Under the pieces are notes generated by a model that saw nothing but the letters and a program-made list of their open reading frames with translations, was not told where the DNA came from and ran no database searches. From positions 17,703,488 through 17,767,487 of the forward strand of contig CM039515.1 of assembly GCA_022432975.1 (NCBI GenBank): 64,000 bases of DNA, written 5' to 3'. Position numbers and translations under genes: made by a program. Shown here one piece after another: positions 60,000-64,000 of this stretch; positions within the stretch are counted from its first letter, which is position 1, and each line of letters opens with the position of its first letter. Source of the DNA: Begonia masoniana. Taxonomy: Eukaryota > Streptophyta > Magnoliopsida > Cucurbitales > Begoniaceae.

Positions 60000-62702
60000 A
60001 GACAATATTTTCTAGATAAAGTATTTGACAGAGGGAGTTTTTCCATTCCAGAGCTCATAAGGCGTTTTCTCAAGAATAGGTCTTATAGAGACCCGATTAA
60101 TCACATAACAGGCTGTTGAAACAGCTTCAGCCTAGAAATATTTAGGAAGGGAGTTTTCATTAAGCATAGTCCTAGCAAGCTCTTGGAGAGATCTATTTTT
60201 CCTCTCAACAACACCATTTTGCTGAGGGGTTCTAGGGGAGGAGAAGTTGTGCTCAATTCCATACTTAATACACAAGAGTTCAAATTTCTCATTTTCAAAT
60301 TCTCCACCATGATCACTACGAATAGCAACTATGGTGAGCTCCTTTTCATTTTGAACTCTTTTCCTAAAGCCAGAGAATGTATCAAAAGTTTCATCTTTGG
60401 ACTTAAAAAAGAATACCCATGTGAACCTAGAAAAGTCATATACAATGACAAAGGCATAGAATTTACCTCCTAAGCTGGCTACATTAGAAGGACCGAAGAG
60501 GTCCATGTGAAGAAGTTGAAGAGGCTTAGAAGTAGAGATTGCATTCATCGATGCAAAGGAACTTTTGATCTGCTTACCCATTTGGCAGGTTTCACAGACC
60601 TTATCCTTCTCAAAGGATATCTTGGGGATCCCTCTAACTAAATTATGCTGAGTAATCTTAGCTAAGGTATCCATACCTACATGTCTTAATCTCCTATGCC
60701 AAGTCCAACTATCAACCAGCAAGTTAGCAGCAAAGCACTTTTCATCAACAAGTTCAAGGATATCCAAATTAATAATATACACATTCTCTTTTCTATACCC
60801 TTTGAACAGAATTTTACTATTAGCTACATCTTTAATCACACATTCATTTGATTTAAATATCACTTTATATCATTTGTCACATAATTAACTAATGCTAAGC
60901 AGATTGTGTTTTAACCCTTCTACTAGCAGAACATTTTCAATGATAGGATTAGAAGGATTACCTATGTTACCGATGCCAACAATCATACCCTTTTGGTTTC
61001 CACTAAAAGTGACATTTCCTTTCTTCTTGTTGACAACAGCAAACTTTGTTGAGTCTCCCGTCATGTGTCTCGAGCATCCACTATCGAGATACCATTGATT
61101 TTTTCTGGGAGAACAGTCAACCTGCAAAAAAGTCATCAATTGGTCATATTAGGTACCCAAATCTTTGGGTCCTAGTGTTAGGTCTGGTTCCCTTAGAAAC
61201 CCATTGAAGTTTACCACTTGATTTCTTACTAAATTTCAAGGGACATTCATATGATTTATGCCCTACTTCATTACAAGCATGACAGGTAGTTGGTTTAATA
61301 AAGAAGTTCTTAAAAGCTTTCCTTTTATTGAACTTATCATAACCTAGACCTGCTTTATCATGAGTAGCTCTCTGATTTCCTATCAATAAGATTATTCAGT
61401 TTTTCATTTTTACACTTAAGGTCCATTATTTCCTTTTCATGCAGATTACATTTCTTAGCATGCTCATAGATCAAGTTTGCATTTTCTTTCTTCACAGAAT
61501 TATATTTAGCTTTGAACATACTATACTGTTTAACTAAGTCATTGAAGGCATCTATTAGATCACCCTCATTATTATCACTGTCACAGGAAGAATGACTTAC
61601 CTCATCTTCGTGTGCCATGAAGCACAGATTGGCAACTTCCTCATCTTCTGAAGAGGAGTCACTTTCACTGTTATTCCATGTGGCCTTCATTGCCCTTTTC
61701 TTGAATTTCTTGGGTCTTTCTTGGCTTGAGGACATTCGGCCTTGATATGTCCTGGCTTCCCGCATTCATAACAAGTTATTTCCTTCTCCTTTTGAGGCTT
61801 TTCTCCTCTAGAGAATTTCCTTCCATGCATCCTTTTCCTCTGGAGAAACTTGCTAAATCTTCTAGTAATAAGAGCAATGTCTTCATCATCATCTTCTTCT
61901 TCTTCATCAAAGACTTCATGTTTACTTGAGCAGGCCTTCAGGGCAATATCCTTTCTCTTTGTGACCTCTTTCTCCTTGAGATCCTCCATTTTGTTTGCTC
62001 TCATTGTGATCTCATGTGTCATGAGAGATCCAAGGAGCTCCTCAAGCTTTAGGACTTTGAGATCCTTTGCTTCCTGAATGACAGTCACCTTTGGCTGCCA
62101 ACTTCTTGGAAGACATTTGAGAATCTTCCTGACCTGTTCTTCACTAGAATATGATTTACCAAGAGCTTTTAAACCATTAGTTATGTTAGTGAAACGAGTA
62201 AACATAGAACTAATTGTTTCATCCTTTGACGAGGTAAACAGTTCATACTCGTGAACTAACATACTCATTTTGCTTTCTTTCACTTGATTCGCTCCCTCGT
62301 GTATGACTTCTAGTAAGTGTCATATCTCTTGTGCACTATCACACCCTTGAACTCTATTAAATTCATCACGGTTCAGTGTATAGTATAGGGTGTTTATAGC
62401 TTTGGCATTCAGACTAAAATTTCTCTTATCAGACTCTGTTAATTCATGATGGTCCTTAGGAATAACGATTCCATTCTCAGTTTTCATGGCTTTGAATGAT
62501 CCATTTTCTATAGTGTTCCATATGTCATAGTCTATAGCCTGAACATAAATTCTCATCCTAGACTTCCAATAGACATAATCATTCGCATCAAAGAATGGGG
62601 GTCTAGTAGTAGATTGACCCTCTACCTGTGTTGCGTTAGTGTTGAAAGTCATTTCAAATATCACAATATTTTCTAGATAACAACTTAGACAATATTAAAC
62701 TG
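60000..62702 (-). repeat. SIRE 2 internal tandem unit 2: gag, protease, partial integrase
   Basis: Period 2,703 bp against unit 1 (62703 onward) and unit 3. It holds gag (starts in 62664-62320, zinc knuckle CYECGKPGHIKAEC, second knuckle CHACNEVGHKSYEC), protease (LDSGCSRHMTGD, intact motif), and integrase to about KYF..., where a run of gag leader sequence of unit 3 begins (TTTATCTAGAAAAT-like). Several frameshifts break the reading frame. Confidence 0.9.
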
Positions 62703-64000
62703 AGACAATACTTTCTAGATAAAGTATTTGACAGAGGGAGTTTTTCCATTCCAGAGCTCATAAGGCGTTTTCTCAAGAATAGGTCTTATAGAGACCCGAT
62801 TAATCACATAACAGGCTGTTGAAACAGCTTCAGCCCAGAAATATTTAGGAAGGGAGTTTTCATTAAGCATAGTCCTAGCAAGCTCTTGGAGAGATCTATT
62901 TTTCCTCTCAACAACACCATTTTGCTGAGGGGTTCTAGGGGAGGAGAAGTTGTGCTCAATTCCATACTTAATATACAAGAGTTCAAATTTCTCATTTTCA
63001 AATTCTCCACCATGATCACTACGAATAGCAACAATGGTGAGCTCCTTTTCATTTTGAACTCTTTTCCTAAAGCCAGAGAATGTATCAAAAGTTTCATCTT
63101 TGGACTTAAAAAAGAATACCCATGTGAACCTAGAAAAGTCATCTACAATGACAAAGGCATAGAATTTACCTCTTAAGCTGGCTACATTAGAAGGACCGAA
63201 GATGTCCATGTGAAGAAGTTGAAGAGGCTTAGAAGTAGAGATTGCATTATTCGATGCAAAGGAACTTTTGATCTGCTTACCCATTTGGCAGGCTTCACAG
63301 ACCTTATCCTTCTCAAAGGATATCTTGGGGATCCCTATAACTAAATTATGCTTAGTAATCTTAGCTAAGGTATCCATACCTACATGTCTTAATCTTCTAT
63401 GCCAAGTCCAACTATCAACCAGCAAGTTAGCAGCAAAGCACTTTTCATCAACAAGTTCAAGGATATCCAAATTAATAATATACACATTCTCTTTTCTATA
63501 CCCTTTGAACAGAATTTTACTATTAGCTACATCTTTAATCATACATTCATTTGATTTAAATATCACTTTATATCATTTGTCACATAATTAACTAATGCTA
63601 AGCAGATTGTGTTTTAACCCTTCTACTAGCAGAACATTTTCAATGATAGGATTAGAAGGATTACCTATGTTACCGATGCCAACAATCATACCCTTTTGGT
63701 TTCCACTAAAAGTGACATTTCCTTTCTTCTTGTTGACAACAGTAAACTTTGTTGAGTCTGCCGTCATGTGTCTCGAGCATCCACTATCGAGATACCATTG
63801 ATTTTTTCTGGGAGAACAGTCAACCTGCAAAAAGTCATCAATTGGTCTTATTAGGTACCCAAATCTTTGGGTCCTAGTGTTAGGTCTGGTTCCTTTAGGA
63901 ACCCATTGAAGTTTACCACTTGATTTCTTACTAAATTTCAAGGGACATTCATATGATTTATGCCCTACTTCATTACAAGCATGACAGGTAGTTGGTTTAA
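62703..64000 (-). repeat. SIRE 2 internal tandem unit 1: protease and partial integrase, runs off the window
   Basis: Near-identical to unit 2 at an offset of 2,703 bp. Integrase (62715-63566) stops at NGKTPSVKYFI, where the gag leader of unit 2 follows. The stretch 63588-63941 joins the second zinc-knuckle tail with protease in a single frame (DDFLQVDC, LDSGCSRHM), unlike unit 2, which differs by one A in a poly(A) run. Confidence 0.9.

Larger units (their letters stand above)
54422..64000 (-). mobile_element. Second SIRE-type copia (SIRE 2), rearranged, runs off the window
   Basis: Its 3' LTR end at 54422 (reading on the plus strand TGTAGGATCGTAATTGTC, then AAGAGGGGGGTGAATTAGAC) matches the reverse of the SIRE 1 LTR end. 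In minus-strand order it has gag/protease/integrase repeated with a 2,703-bp period, RT/RNase H, a spacer with the CCG motif, ORF2 and a 3' LTR. It interrupts copia 1. The 5' end is beyond 64000. Confidence 0.88.

Overview
This is a plant nuclear window, almost certainly from a eudicot: AT-rich, intron-containing genes, a BABY BOOM-type AP2 gene with the 9-nt micro-exon of the AINTEGUMENTA-like family, a plant ribosomal protein gene with a telo-box/site II promoter, and several families of plant LTR retrotransposons. Species cannot be named from the sequence alone.

Layout. 1-4180: 3' end of a Ty1/copia-like element whose LTR holds six copies of a 220-bp repeat rich in GTCGAC; the first copy is split by a 2.5-kb solo LTR (LTR A, 439-2951, 5-bp target duplication ACCAC). 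5325-6195: TIR-type element enclosing a small proline-rich secreted-protein ORF. 6380-7690: intact RPL38 (eL38) gene in three exons, the first being only the ATG. 7691-16860: about 9 kb AT-rich intergenic DNA with a foldback MITE-like repeat, a possible hAT end and a 205-bp spaced direct repeat. 16860-23654: BABY BOOM-like gene with GA-rich promoter; its first two exons are present twice in 1,753-bp units with alternating damage, so as written no intact reading frame exists. A small hAT MITE sits in its last intron.

23986-54421 is one broken copia element (minus strand), interrupted by a 23.6-kb nest and by a hAT transposon. The nest has several levels, each with a matching target duplication: copia 1 (RNase H) holds solo LTR C (24634-48236, GCGCT); LTR C holds solo LTR B (25361-43720, GATTT) and solo LTR D (44324-46924, ATGAA); LTR B holds a near-complete SIRE/Maximus-type copia (26301-36836, GTCCT, 1,482-bp LTRs about 1% different) and a chromodomain Ty3/gypsy element (36928-42612, minus strand, about 460-bp LTRs, about 30 differences). 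A degenerate hAT element (48476-52601, 8-bp duplication GCAATACC) also interrupts copia 1. 54422-64000 is a second, divergent SIRE-type copia on the minus strand whose gag-integrase block is tandemly repeated with a 2,703-bp period.

The most striking unexplained structure is a set of short, family-specific, often palindromic motif arrays inside the LTRs. One motif class, roughly CATC(Y)(R)CCG, recurs in both SIRE-type elements (in the LTR and again between pol and the extra ORF) and in solo LTRs B and D, which appear to belong to other families. A plausible but untested idea is that these are binding sites for an element- or host-encoded protein, perhaps the extra ORF product of the SIRE-type elements.

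Working host genes in the window: RPL38 (confident) and one BABY BOOM-like gene (identity confident, integrity doubtful). Everything else with coding similarity belongs to transposable elements, most of them broken.
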